DNA of 64,000 nt from JANWHQ01 sp963775275 (lineage in GTDB: Bacteria > Pseudomonadota > Alphaproteobacteria > Caulobacterales > Caulobacteraceae): the NCBI GenBank assembly GCA_963775275.1, contig CAVZII010000005.1:4340001-4404000 (forward strand), given 5' to 3'. A model generated the notes under the pieces. That model saw nothing but the letters and a program-made list of their open reading frames with translations. It made no database searches and was not told where the DNA came from. Positions 53,325 to 62,849 of this stretch are shown in pieces; position 1 is the first letter of the stretch; each line of letters begins with the position of its first letter. The translations under genes were made by a program, and so were the position numbers.

Positions 53325-54423
53325 CTAGAACCTCCCCGTCTCGAAGACGCCGACGGGGTCGAAGGCGCGGCGGACGCGGGATTCCAGGGCGGCGACGCCG
53401 GCGGGCTGGGGGTGAAGGGCCGGGACGGCGGCGCGCACGGCTTCGGGGGCGCGGACGAGCATGGCGTGGCCGCCGGCCGCTTCGGCGGCCGTGCGGACGG
53501 CGGCGGGGTCGGTCCAGGCGCCCCAGATCGAGGCCGCCGGCCCAGTCCATCGTCCAGTCGCCGCCCAGGACGTCGATCACGTCAGGCGCGCGGCTCGGCG
53601 GGACGCTGACCCGCCAGAGGATGGGGGCGGCGGGCAGCGGGTTGCGCAGGGCGGCCCAGAACGCCGTCGCCGCGTCCTCGTCCATGGCGGCGAGGCCCGG
53701 CTCGAGGGTCTGGAGCAGGGCCGTGCGGGCGTCGACCGACGGGCCGAACCCCTCGAGCCGCAGGACCGTGAAGCCGGGCGCGTGGGCGGCGGCGGCGACG
53801 TCGGCCGGGGCGCCCATGGCCCGGGACATCAGGGCGACGGCCGCGCGGGGGTCGAGGCCCCGGATCGCCAGCGAGCGCTGGGCCGGCGCGCGGGGGACGA
53901 CCTTGACCGTGACCTCGGTGAGGGCGGCCAGGCGTCCCCAGCTTCCGGCCATGACCTTGGAAAGGTCGTAGCCGGTGACGTTCTTGACCACCTTGCCCCC
54001 CGCGACGAAGGCCTCGCCGCGGCCGGAGACCGCGCGGAAGCCCAGGAGATGGTCGCGCGCGGCGCCGCGCGAGAGGCGGCGCGAGCCCGACACGCCCGCC
54101 GCGAGGATCCCGCCGAGGGTGGCCGCACCCTCGGGCCGGCCGAAGACGGGGCCGTGGTCGAAGGGCTCGAAGGGAAGCATCTGGCCGCGCCCGGCGACGG
54201 CGGCCTCGATCTCGGCAAGGGGCGTTGCGGCGCGGGCGGTCAGGACCAGCTCGGCCGGGTCGTAGTCGAGGATGCCGGAGAAGGCGCCCATGTGGAGCGG
54301 CTCGGCGTCGCGCGGCGCGCCGACCTCGGCCTTGCTCGCGCCGCCGACGATCTCGAGCCTGCGCCCGTTCGCGGCGGCCTCGGCGATGATCGCGGCCAGC
54401 TCCTCCTCGGACCCGGGGCGCAT
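53325..54423 (-). CDS. glcE: Glycolate oxidase FAD-binding subunit GlcE, one-base frameshift
   Basis: About 365 residues when repaired. PCMH-type FAD domain: RLEIVGGASKAEVGAPRDA, AATLGGILAAGVSGSRRLSRGAARDHLLGFRAVSGRGE, KNVTGYDLSKVMAGSWG. It is the small flavin subunit accompanying GlcD. An extra base near 53529 shifts the frame after DWTMDWAGGL; the next frame continues IWGAWTDPAAVRTAAEAAGG and ends ALESRVRRAFDPVGVFETGRF with TAG at 53325-53327, the family end. ATG 54423 gives the usual start. A palindromic repeat of 143 bp lies between it and glcD. Confidence 0.9.
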
Positions 54424-54441
54424 CAGGGTGGGCCCCCTTGT

Positions 54442-54584
54442 CCTCTCCCATAGGGAGAGGGAGGGGCCCATTCGCGCCAGCGAATGGGAGGGTGAGGGGC
54501 TAGGGCGGACGGGGCGTATCCCCTCACCTTCCCTCCTTCGCCCTTCGGGCTTCGGAGGGCCCCTTCCTCTCCCTATGGGAGAGG
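54442..54584. repeat. GC-rich mosaic palindromic intergenic repeat, copy B
   Basis: CCTCTCCCATAGGGAGAGGGAGGGGCCCATTCGCGCCAGCGAATGGGAGGGTGAGGGG, a spacer, then its inverted partner CCCCTCACCTTCCCTCC... GGGCCCCTTCCTCTCCCTATGGGAGAGG. Almost identical in plan to copy A. The frameshifted end of glcD reads into this element. Confidence 0.8.
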
Positions 54585-54609
54585 AGAGCCATGCCAGCGA
54601 CCGCTCCCA

Positions 54610-56101
54610 TCAGAACCGCGGGAGGTCGGGGAAGGCGGTCTGCGCCGCCGTGGACGTGCATGCGGCCGAGCTCGGCGCAGCGGTGCAGGACCGGGAAAAC
54701 CTTGCCCGGGTTCAGCAGCAGCTGCGGATCGAACGCGCACTTGATGCGCTGCTGATGGGCGAGGTCGGTCTCGTTGAACATCACGGGCATCAGGTCGCGC
54801 TTTTCGACGCCGACGCCGTGCTCGCCGGTGAGGACCCCGCCGACCTCCACGCAGAGCCGCAGGATGTCGGCGCCGAAGGCCTCGGCGCGCTCGAGCTCGC
54901 CGGGGACATTGGCGTCGTAGAGGATCAGGGGGTGCAGGTTGCCGTCGCCGGCGTGGAAGACGTTGGCGACCTTCAGGCCATAGGAGACGGACATCTGGTC
55001 CATGCGGCCCAGCACCTCGGGCAGGCGCCGGCGCGGGATGGCGCCGTCCATGCAGTAGTAGTCGGGCGAGATGCGCCCCACCGCCGGGAAGGCCGCCTTG
55101 CGCCCGGCCCAGAAGGCGGCGCGCTCGGCCTCGCTGGCGGAGACGCGGCAGCTCTTCGCGCCGTTACGCGCGGCGATGGCCTCGACCTCAGAGGTCAGGT
55201 GGTCGCACTCGGCCTGCGGGCCGTCGAGCTCGACGATCAGGAGCGCGTCCACGTCCAGCGGATAGCCGGCGCCGACGAAGGCCTCGGCCGCGTGGATGGC
55301 GGGTCGGTCCATCATCTCCATCCCGGCCGGGATGATCCCCGCGGCGATGACGTCGGCGACGCACTGGCCGGCCTGCTCCACCGAGGGGAAGCCGACCAGG
55401 AGGGCGCGGGCGCTCTGCGGCCGCGGCAGGATGCGCACGGTCACCTCGGTGACGACGCCGAGCAGGCCCTCGGAGCCGACGACCAGGCCAAGCAGGTCCA
55501 GGCCCTGGGGGTCGGCGGCGCGGCCGCCCAGGCGCACGACCTCGCCGTCCATCAGCACCATCTGGACGCCCAGGACGTTGTGGGTGGTCAGGCCGTACTT
55601 GAGACAATGCACGCCGCCGGAGTTCTCCGCGACGTTGCCGCCGATGGAGCAGGCGATCTGGCTGGAGGGATCGGGGGCGTAGTAGAACCCCTGCCCTTCC
55701 ACCGCCTGGGTCACGGCGAGGTTGGTGACGCCCGGCTGGACCACGGCGATGCGGTCGGCGAGGTCGATCTCGAGCACGCGGTTGAACCGCGCCATGCCCA
55801 AGAGCACCGCGTCGGCCAGCGGCAGGGCGCCGCCCGAGAGCGAGGTGCCCGAGCCGCGCGGCACGACCTTGACGCCCTGGCCATGGCACCAGCTGAGGAT
55901 CCGGGAGACCTCCTCGGTCGTGCGCGGCAAGACCGCCAGCATGGGCGGCTGGCGATAGGCGGTCAGGCCGTCGCACTCGTAGGCGCGAAGGGCGTCGACG
56001 TCGTCGATCACCCCGTCCGGGACAATCGCGCGCAGGGCGTCGGCGATCGCGCCCCTGCGGGCGAGGACGGCCTGGTCCGGCGCTGGCATCTGGAGCGACA
56101 T
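54610..56101 (-). CDS. glcD: Glycolate oxidase subunit GlcD, one-base frameshift near the end
   Basis: About 496 residues when repaired. FAD-linked oxidase: VVPRGSGTSLSGGALPLADAVLL, IGGNVAENSGGVHCLKYGLTTHNVLG, FHAGDGNLHPLILYDA, GGVLTGEHGVGVEKRDLM, LLLNPGKVFP. These are hallmark segments of GlcD and D-lactate dehydrogenase. Near 54635-54638 an extra base diverts the C-terminus into the palindromic repeat; the next frame reads HGGADAFPDLPRF then TGA (54610-54612), the expected end. It catalyses glycolate or D-lactate oxidation and is the first gene of the Glc set. Confidence 0.93.
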
Positions 56102-56206
56102 CGATCCGGTGTCCCGATGGGCGAGTCCGGCAAGCCTACACCAGCCTCGCCGGCCGATCCCGCTCGTGTTCGCCGAGGCCCGGGCTCGGCCCGCGGACCG
56201 GAAGGG

Positions 56207-57061
56207 TCAGCTCGCCGCCTGGGCCTGGGCCCGGCCGGTGATGCGGGCCGTCTCGGCGCTGGTGGACTGGGGCCCGGTGTTGCGGGTGGCCAGGCCCCCC
56301 ATCGGGCCGCCCTTCACGAAGGGCTCCGGATCGCCTTCCTTCAGCTCGAGGCCGAACAGCGGGCTCATGCCGGGATGCCGGCCAAGGCCGCCGTAGAGGT
56401 CGAAGCCGCGGTCGATCCAGTCACGCAGAGGATCGTCCTCGGTGAGCGGCGGCGTGGCGGCGACCGAACCCGTCCACAGGAAGACGGCCAGGGCGCGGAA
56501 GTCCGCGTAGTTGGGCGTCTCGCCGCCCAGCCACTTGTTCTGCTTGAGGATCTGGCGGAACGGCTCGAGCGTCGGCGGGACCTGGGCGAGCTTGGCCTTG
56601 CCCTCCTTGGAGACCTCCTCGAGCTTGCGCCCGCCCAGCATGCGCTCGCGGCTCGCGGTGACGTACTCATGGTCCTGGGGCAGCGACCGGTCGCGGTAGT
56701 CGACGATGAAGGCCTGGAACCACGGCCCGATGGCCGTGCGCCACAGCCAGCCCTCGATGAACTCGGTGAGCGGCTTGATGCCGGGATCGCCGATCAGGGT
56801 CGGCCGGTCGGGATACTTGGCGTCGAGGTACTCGGCGATCAGCCAGCTATCGAGGATGAACTCGCCGTCGTCGCAGATCACCGGAAGTCGTTCGCTTCGC
56901 CCGCCGGTGCGCTCGAGGATGCCGGTGAAGCCGCCCGGCACGATGTCCAGGTCGAAGCCCTTGTGCGCGAGGGCGTACTTGGTGGCCCAGACGAAAGGGC
57001 TGATGGTGCAGCCGGACGCCAGCTGCAGGTCATAGAGCGTGATGGTGTTGTTCTTGGCCAA
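56207..57061 (-). CDS. Glutathione S-transferase family protein
   Basis: 284 residues. N-terminal thioredoxin-fold domain: TITLYDLQLASGCTISPFVWATKYALAHKGFDLDIV, with the Ser/Cys catalytic position at ASGCTISPF and the cis-Pro in ERLPVICDDGEFILDSWLIAEYLD (the E-S binding helix reads L-D-S-W). The C-terminal helical domain follows. The N-terminal pattern is near the bacterial LigE/LigF-like (beta-etherase) and related GSTs that act on aromatic ethers, but the function is not proven. A 30-residue Gly/Thr/Ala tail after residue 255 is extra. It is transcribed toward glcD, 105 bp apart. Confidence 0.88.
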   Translation of the reverse strand: MAKNNTITLYDLQLASGCTISPFVWATKYALAHKGFDLDIVPGGFTGILERTGGRSERLPVICDDGEFILDSWLIAEYLDAKYPDRPTLIGDPGIKPLTEFIEGWLWRTAIGPWFQAFIVDYRDRSLPQDHEYVTASRERMLGGRKLEEVSKEGKAKLAQVPPTLEPFRQILKQNKWLGGETPNYADFRALAVFLWTGSVAATPPLTEDDPLRDWIDRGFDLYGGLGRHPGMSPLFGLELKEGDPEPFVKGGPMGGLATRNTGPQSTSAETARITGRAQAQAAS

Positions 57062-57269
57062 CTGGGGGTCCTCCTCGAGCCGGACCCTGTTAGCCGATTG
57101 ACTCGGTCAATGCACGCGTCGCGGCGAACGGGTTTCATCACGAAGAACGCCGACCATTGGCGGCGGGTGCGCCCGGCCGGGCAGGCGCAGGAGCGGACCG
57201 GGAGGCGAAGACCTTCCCCGCGTGCGGGGTTATGCTGGCGCAGCCGGATCGGCAGGGCGGGGGCGACGG

Positions 57270-58034
57270 ATGACGGACGACGGCGGTCCATGGGGGTCTG
57301 AGGCGCCTGAGCGGCCGGCCCCGGCGCGCCGCTGGGGCCGAACGGCGCTGTGGGCGGCGTTCCTCGTGGCCGTGGGGATCCTGATCTTCGCCCTCGCCAG
57401 GGCGTTCCCGGGCGCGGTGCGCACGCGGGACGACTGGTCCGACGTGGTCTATGGCCTGGGCGTGCTGCTGGTGTTCGCGACCGCGCTCTTCCGCGTCTCG
57501 CGGATCGGGATCGCCCAGCACCTGCGTCACCTGGCGATCTGGGCCTGTGTGTTCGCGGCGCTGGCGCTGGGCTTCGCCTACCGCGACGTGCTGGCAGACG
57601 CGGGCCGGCGTCTGCAGCTGGCCTTCAGCCCTGGCGTCCCCGTGCGGACGGGCGCGCGTGAGCTGACGATCGCCCAGGACGACCACGGGGCCTTCATGGT
57701 GGCGGGCCGGGTGAACGGCCAGCCGGTCCGGTTCATGGTCGACACGGGCGCCACCGACACGGTGCTGAGCCCGGAGGACGCGCGCCGCCTGGGGATCGAC
57801 GTGGACCATCTGCGCTACGTGGACGAAGCGGAGACCGCCAACGGCAAGGGGCTGGGCGCGCCCTATGTCGCACGCCGGCTGGAGGTGGGCCCGATCGCCT
57901 TCGACGACTTCAAGGTGGAGGTGAACAAGGCGCCGATGTCGAGCTCGCTGCTGGGCCTGAGCTTCCTGAAGCGGCTGGAGTCGTTCGAGGTGCGCGGCCA
58001 GACCCTGACCCTGCGCCAGCGGGCGGGACCGTGA
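57270..58034 (+). CDS. Membrane-anchored retropepsin-like aspartic protease (TIGR02281 group)
   Basis: 254 residues. Three or four membrane helices in the N-terminal half (ALWAAFLVAVGILIFALARAF, VVYGLGVLLVFATALFRV, HLAIWACVFAALALGFAY), then a clan AA protease domain: GRVNGQPVRFMVDTGATDTVLSPEDA with the catalytic Asp in DTG, and SSLLGLSFLKRLESFEVRGQTLTLRQ as the second conserved GLSFL block. Protein partner unknown. The LuxR-family gene start overlaps its stop by 4 bp, so the two are translationally coupled; membrane proteolysis and membrane-anchored regulation may be linked. Confidence 0.88.
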   Translation: MTDDGGPWGSEAPERPAPARRWGRTALWAAFLVAVGILIFALARAFPGAVRTRDDWSDVVYGLGVLLVFATALFRVSRIGIAQHLRHLAIWACVFAALALGFAYRDVLADAGRRLQLAFSPGVPVRTGARELTIAQDDHGAFMVAGRVNGQPVRFMVDTGATDTVLSPEDARRLGIDVDHLRYVDEAETANGKGLGAPYVARRLEVGPIAFDDFKVEVNKAPMSSSLLGLSFLKRLESFEVRGQTLTLRQRAGP

Positions 58035-58456
58035 GGAGCGAACTGGTCCGCACCGTCGCGCTTTGGGGCGCGGTGCTCGCCGCCGCCGCCTTCGCGCTGC
58101 AGTGGATCGAGTACCAGTACCTGGCCCGCGCCTTTTCGCTGCGCATCTACATCGCCGTGATCGGGATCAGCTTCGCGGCCGGCGGCGTCTGGCTGGGCTG
58201 GCGGCTGAGCGCGCGCGCCGCGCCCGAGCCGTTCGCCCGCAACACCGCGGCGCTCAAGGCGCTGGGCCTGACCGGCCAGGAGGTCCGGGTGCTGGAGACG
58301 CTGGCCGCCGGCCAGTCCAACAAGGAGATCGCCCGCACGCTCGGCCTGTCGCCCAACACGGTGAAGACCCATGTGGCGCATCTGTTCGCCAAGCTCGAGG
58401 TCAGCCGGCGAACCCAGGCGGTGGCCAAGGCGCGCGAGCTGTTCCTGATCCCGTGA
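58031..58456 (+). CDS. Membrane-bound LuxR-type transcription factor
   Basis: 141 residues. Two N-terminal membrane helices (LWGAVLAAAAFALQWIEY, IYIAVIGISFAAGGVWLGW) lead to a C-terminal LuxR/GerE helix-turn-helix: LTGQEVRVLETLAAGQSNKE then IARTLGLSPNTVKTHVAHLF and AKLEVSRRTQAVAKARELF. No receiver or autoinducer domain, so signal input is probably through the membrane part or the adjacent protease. GTG 58031 overlaps the protease stop. Such short membrane LuxR proteins often precede DUF4199 genes, as here. Confidence 0.92.
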   Translation: MRSELVRTVALWGAVLAAAAFALQWIEYQYLARAFSLRIYIAVIGISFAAGGVWLGWRLSARAAPEPFARNTAALKALGLTGQEVRVLETLAAGQSNKEIARTLGLSPNTVKTHVAHLFAKLEVSRRTQAVAKARELFLIP

Positions 58457-58586
58457 CCGCCCCGCCCCGCCAGCGACGAACGGGCGACGGCGCCGATCTC
58501 ACCCTTTCGGGCGATGGCGCGCTCGCCCAGCCCTGGCCTGAGATGTCCCGACGGCGCGCAAGCCGCGGCGCGAAGGAGCCATGTCC

Positions 58587-59130
58587 ATGACCCGCCTCAT
58601 CCTGACCTATGGCCTGATCTCGGGCGTCGTGATCATCACGGGCATGATCGCCACCATCGTCTTCCCCATCGGCGTCCCGCACTCGAGCGTCTGGCTCGGC
58701 TATCTGATCATGCTGGTCGGGCTCTCGGCCGTCCTGGTCGGGGTCAAGCAGCATCGGGACCAGGCGCTCGGCGGCGTGATCAGCTTCAAGACCGCCTTCC
58801 TGGTCGGTCTCGCGATCGCCCTGGTCGCCTCGCTGGTCTACGTGGCGGTGTGGGAAGGGCTATCTGGCGGTCACCGGCTACCGGTTCATGGACCAGTACG
58901 TCGCCAGCATGCTGGAGGCCAAGCGCGCCGCGGGCGTCACCGGCGCCGCCTACGCCAAGGCCGCGGCCGACCTGGAGACCATGCGCCGCCAGTACGCCAA
59001 TCCGCTCCTGCGCATGGGCATGACCTTCATCGAGATCTTCCCCGTGGGCCTGGTGGTCGCCATGGCCAGCGCGATCCTCCTGCGCAACCCGCGGTTCCTG
59101 CCGGCGAGGTCGCGGGCGAAATCGGCCTGA
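58587..59130 (+). CDS. DUF4199 membrane protein, one-base frameshift
   Basis: About 180 residues when repaired. Four predicted helices: LILTYGLISGVVIITGMIAT, SVWLGYLIMLVGLSAVLVGV, ISFKTAFLVGLAIALVASLVYVAVW, and LLRMGMTFIEIFPVGLVVAMASAILL near the end. The signature K-Q-H-R-D and the central YLAVTGYRFMDQYVASMLEA are typical of DUF4199. One extra G in 58857-58859 changes the frame after VYVAVWEG; the next frame continues YLAVTGYRF to the stop at 59130. AAGGAG lies 8 bp before ATG 58587; ATG 58581 is too close. Function unknown; it often pairs with LuxR genes. Confidence 0.85.
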
Positions 59131-59170
59131 CGCCACAGGCGGAAAAGCCCTCCGCGGCCGGACCGGCGCC

Positions 59171-59893
59171 CTACGGCTGGACGTTGATGAAGGTGGCGTC
59201 CCTGGCGCCGTTGGCGCCGGGGACGGCGCCGACGAGGACGTTCGTCCCGGGCTTCAGGAGCGCGGTCGTTCCGGTGCTCATCACCATCACCGGCGTGTCG
59301 GCCGGCACGACGACGTGCCGGGTCCCGCCCTCATAGGCGACGTCCATCTCGATCCCCTTGGCGCCGCCGGCCACCTGGCCGACCGAGCCGTTGGTCATGC
59401 GCGTGACCGGCTCGCCCGAGCCCGGCGACACGGTGGAGACCGCGCCGTTGGTCATGCGCGAAGCCGGGCCGCTGGAGGATGGCGGGCCCATCGGACGGTC
59501 GCCCTCGCCCATCTTCACGCCGGGCGGGAAGATGTGGACCTCGGTGGATTGGCCCGAGCCGTCGGCGGAAGGGACGTTGGTGGTCCCGATGAAGTCGCCG
59601 GACTTGATGTCCGAGACCTTGCCCTGGTGTGCGACCATGATGACGGTGGCCGGCGAGAGCTGGAAGGTGGCCGGCCCGTCCTGGGCCTTGATCGTCAGCT
59701 CGGTGGCGGAGACGGTCTGCACCGACCCGGCGGTCAGCTGGGGCTGGACATTGGCTTCGGCGGGCGCGGCGGACGCAGCCGCCTCGGACGCCGGCCCGGA
59801 CGAGGCCGCAGGCGCGCCGCCCTTGCTGCAGGCGGCCAGGGCGGCGGTCAGCGCCAAGGCGCCGGCGGCGATCACGAGCTTGGTCCTGGTCAC
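59171..59893 (-). CDS. Lipoprotein, DUF5666-like repeats possible
   Basis: 240 residues. The N-terminus TRTKLVIAAGALALTAALAACSKGG is a lipobox (LAAC) signal, then a Ser/Ala-rich linker and three similar beta segments (SVQTVSATELTIKAQDGPATFQLS, GDFIGTTNVPSADGSGQSTEV, KPGTNVLVGAVPGANGARDATFINVQ) of the type used for periplasmic metal- or ligand-binding. Two near-identical stretches R-M-T-N-G-(A/S)-V appear near residues 145-175. GTG 59893 is the better start: GGGGAGGAA is immediately before it and lies inside the frame of the alternative ATG 59917. Function unknown. Confidence 0.78.
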   Translation of the reverse strand: MTRTKLVIAAGALALTAALAACSKGGAPAASSGPASEAAASAAPAEANVQPQLTAGSVQTVSATELTIKAQDGPATFQLSPATVIMVAHQGKVSDIKSGDFIGTTNVPSADGSGQSTEVHIFPPGVKMGEGDRPMGPPSSSGPASRMTNGAVSTVSPGSGEPVTRMTNGSVGQVAGGAKGIEMDVAYEGGTRHVVVPADTPVMVMSTGTTALLKPGTNVLVGAVPGANGARDATFINVQP

Positions 59894-60043
59894 GGCCTTC
59901 CTCCCCTGATGCGACATGACGCTGCGCGTTTGAGCACGACAAAGCCGCCGGGTCGAGCCTCGGACGCCTTCATTGCGCCCGGCGAAATGAGGCAGGTCCG
60001 CTTGGTTAATTCACGCGAGTGACATTCGGCATTCTCTTTCTAG

Positions 60044-60079
60044 TTGACACCACTGCGGGACGTGCGAAGGTTCGAACCT
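60044..60079 (+). promoter_or_regulatory. Promoter element with perfect palindrome upstream of the phospholipase-like gene
   Basis: TTGACA (60044-60049), then 17 bp, then AGGTTCGAACCT (60068-60079), a perfect 12-bp palindrome overlapping the expected -10/+1 area. No good -10 hexamer is visible, so regulation by a palindrome-binding factor is plausible. The rest of 59894-60273 has no gene. Confidence 0.4.
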
Positions 60080-60273
60080 CGGCGCGATGATCGGCGCTCG
60101 ACAGATCGCCGCAAGAATAGCGGCTCGTGCAGTCAGTTATCACGCGCCACTTTCCTTGTGGCCGTGGAGTAACTTCTGCGTTCCAGCACGTACCCAGTTC
60201 TAGGCGTCGTCTGAACCTTTGACGCCGCGAGGCGGTGTGCGCCGCGCGGATCGGACCTGTCTGCGAGGGCGAA

Positions 60274-62808
60274 ATGCCGGGTCACTTCACTCACATCTAC
60301 ACCGCGCGCCGCGTGGCCGATCACCTGCTGACGGGCAAGTTCCCGGACTGGCCCAAGGCCGGCGCCGCCTTGAAGGGACACGACCCGGTCGCCTGCGGCC
60401 AGGCCATGAAGAAGTGGGAGAAATTCGCAGCGGTTGGGGCGATCGGACCGGACCTGTTCTACTTCAGCCAGGACTGGAACAACGCGGTGCTCGGCCCGCT
60501 CAGCGACGAGCTGATGCTGGCGCTGGCGACCTACTACTTCATCGACACCGCCAGCGAGAACGACTGGGAGCCGCTGCTGGTCATCCTGGACGAGGCCAAC
60601 TCCCAACTGGCGGCGCTGCTGCGCTTCCTGATCAAGCTGCAGAAGATCTGGGACGAGTTCATCGCCGGCTGGAACGCCACCATCGGCCCGATCGTCAAGG
60701 ACATCGACAACCTGATCGACGACCTGACCGGCGGGGTCCTCAGCCAGTTCGGCGTCGTGCTCGACGAGCTGCAGTTGGCGCTGAAGGTGCTGGCCGAGGA
60801 GGAGCTCACGACCTTCGTCGACATCTTCAGCGGCTTCGATACCTGCGTGCAGAAGGGGTTTGGCGAGAAGCTCTTCCTTTGGAGCGACATGAGCCACTAC
60901 CGGCGCCCCTCGGCGCTGTGCCAGGCCTTCGTCCGCCAGGTGGACGCGCTGGCGGCCAAGGGCCTGAAGGAGGAGTCCGAGCAGTTCCTCGCCTTCACCC
61001 TGGGCTACATCACGCACCTGGGCGTGGACACCGTGGCCCACTCGTTCGTGAACGAGCAGTGCGGCGGGCCCTATCGCAACCATCCCCAGCGCCACCACCT
61101 GATCGAGAACCACATCGACGCGTGGAACTACGAGCAGACCAAGCCGGGCGGGAAGCTCAAGGCGGACCCGTGGGGGCGCACCGACGAATACCCCAGCGTC
61201 TCGATGTCGGCCTTGTGGTTCGCGGTCCAGCTGACGCCCGACGATCCCCATGGCCAGCAGCGGCCGACCGGTCCGTTCGTCGACGACGACGCCCGCCAAG
61301 CCGCCCTGGACGTGGACGGCGAGATGCCGGGCTGGATGGCGGAATCGATCGTCCTGGCGATGATCGACTGCTTCAAGGATCACGATCACCCGCTGATCTA
61401 CCAGGGCGAGGCGTTCCAGACCGCGATCGATCAGGGCCTGCTCACCAAGATCTTCAAGGAGATCACCGGCCACGGGCTGGATCGGCCCTTCGACGATCTT
61501 CTGAACGCGATCGCGCCGCCGCACTCGTTCAAGGACCCGGTCCCCACGGGCTTTCCGCTGCCGTGGGAAATCAAGACCATCTACAAGGTCATGTATTCGT
61601 ACTACCGGCTTGTGTACAATGGCACGTGGGAGCTGGAGAAGCCGAAGAAACCGGATTTTATCATCTTCCCGCCCGCCTCCGACATCGAGGATTTGTTCCA
61701 GCCGCCGGACCTCAGCGGGGTGGACTGGTCCAATCCGATCGCGGCGATCTGCGAGCTGCTGATCGCGCTGTTCGAATGGGTGGTGAAGGAGATCGGGGCG
61801 GCCATCAACCTGGTGGGCGACCTGATCAAGATGCTCGCCAGCCCCTTCACCTATCCGATCCGGCTGGCGCTCTACGAGCTGGCCATGCTGATCTGGGACG
61901 CGGTCACCAAGATCCATGAGGTGATGGCGCACACGGGCTTCTTCTCACCGCACCCGCAGATCCTCTACGACGACGGCGAGCTGCGCCTGCCCAATGAGAT
62001 CGACGAGCCGCTCGTCACCCTCGGCGGCACGGTGGACGACGCCTTCAGGGCGGCCCTGGAGTCGGCTTGGGACCCGTTCGGCAACCTCGACAAGGACCCA
62101 TCCGTCATCGGGACCGGCCACTCGGTCAAGGACGACAACTATCCGTACTATCCGGTGCTCCGGTACCATACAGACGGATCGACCGAGGCCTGGGAATACC
62201 ATCGCCCGTGGGCCTGGCCGGACAAGAGCCCGGTGCAGCAGTCAGGCGCGCCGGACACCCTGAAGACCACGCCGACTGAGACCTACAATCCCTTCAGATC
62301 ATTCGGCCAGGGTCCGGACATCGCCTTCAAGCCCCTGTCGCCCGGCCCCTATCCCATCGGAACCAAGCCGGACGTGTTCTTCCGGACCAACGCCCCCGTC
62401 GATGCCAAGCTGCGGGGCGCCTATGAGCTGGCGCAGACGCCGTGGGACACGGATTCACTCAACACCGCGCACCTCAGGCGCCTTGACCTGAAATTCAGCC
62501 CGCTCGGCGATCCCATTCCGTTCTCGGCCCACCTGATCGCCCAGCTGACCAACGACACGGGCTACGCCACCCAGTTCAACCTCGATAGCGACCGGGCCTT
62601 CGCCTATCTGACCTGGGACTGGATCCGCAATCCGTCCGCGCCGCCGGAGAAAGGCATCCTGGGCCTGACCTATCAGCCGCCCATGGAGCCGCCGGAAAAC
62701 GCGCCAGGATGGGCCAAGGGCGCCGATCCGCTGCTGCTGAAATACAAGGACGCGCCGCCGGGGCCCAAGCCGCAGCCGAGTCCCCCGCCGCCGCCGCCGC
62801 CGAAATAG
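60274..62808 (+). CDS. Large zinc-dependent phospholipase C-like protein
   Basis: 844 residues. The N-terminal 280 residues match the zinc-dependent PLC/S1-P1-nuclease-like fold: GHFTHIYTARRVADHLL, GAIGPDLFYF with Asp60, LGYITHLGVDTVAHSFVNEQ with His248, Asp252 and His256, then RNHPQRHHLIENHID with His274 and Glu278 (the H-x3-D and H-x3-E zinc pairs). The next 560 residues have no recognised domain; they include a Trp-rich helical stretch near 480-550 (FEWVVKEIGAAINLVGDLIK) and end in a Pro-rich tail. No signal peptide. The start ATG 60274 matches the family N-terminus. It lies 41 bp before an unrecognised gene and is probably in an operon with it. Confidence 0.82.
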   Translation: MPGHFTHIYTARRVADHLLTGKFPDWPKAGAALKGHDPVACGQAMKKWEKFAAVGAIGPDLFYFSQDWNNAVLGPLSDELMLALATYYFIDTASENDWEPLLVILDEANSQLAALLRFLIKLQKIWDEFIAGWNATIGPIVKDIDNLIDDLTGGVLSQFGVVLDELQLALKVLAEEELTTFVDIFSGFDTCVQKGFGEKLFLWSDMSHYRRPSALCQAFVRQVDALAAKGLKEESEQFLAFTLGYITHLGVDTVAHSFVNEQCGGPYRNHPQRHHLIENHIDAWNYEQTKPGGKLKADPWGRTDEYPSVSMSALWFAVQLTPDDPHGQQRPTGPFVDDDARQAALDVDGEMPGWMAESIVLAMIDCFKDHDHPLIYQGEAFQTAIDQGLLTKIFKEITGHGLDRPFDDLLNAIAPPHSFKDPVPTGFPLPWEIKTIYKVMYSYYRLVYNGTWELEKPKKPDFIIFPPASDIEDLFQPPDLSGVDWSNPIAAICELLIALFEWVVKEIGAAINLVGDLIKMLASPFTYPIRLALYELAMLIWDAVTKIHEVMAHTGFFSPHPQILYDDGELRLPNEIDEPLVTLGGTVDDAFRAALESAWDPFGNLDKDPSVIGTGHSVKDDNYPYYPVLRYHTDGSTEAWEYHRPWAWPDKSPVQQSGAPDTLKTTPTETYNPFRSFGQGPDIAFKPLSPGPYPIGTKPDVFFRTNAPVDAKLRGAYELAQTPWDTDSLNTAHLRRLDLKFSPLGDPIPFSAHLIAQLTNDTGYATQFNLDSDRAFAYLTWDWIRNPSAPPEKGILGLTYQPPMEPPENAPGWAKGADPLLLKYKDAPPGPKPQPSPPPPPPPK

Positions 62809-62849
62809 TCCCGCCTGCACCCTCAGCCGCCGCCGCGTGGAGATGAGCC

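Noticed and set aside
54272..57301. Open frame of over 1000 codons on the + strand
   Set aside because: It is antisense to glcE, glcD and the GST gene, has no domain features and a Gly/Arg/Ala-rich composition typical of GC-rich shadow frames.
60133..61932. Minus-strand open frame of about 600 codons
   Set aside because: Antisense to the zinc-PLC-like gene; composition is that of a shadow.
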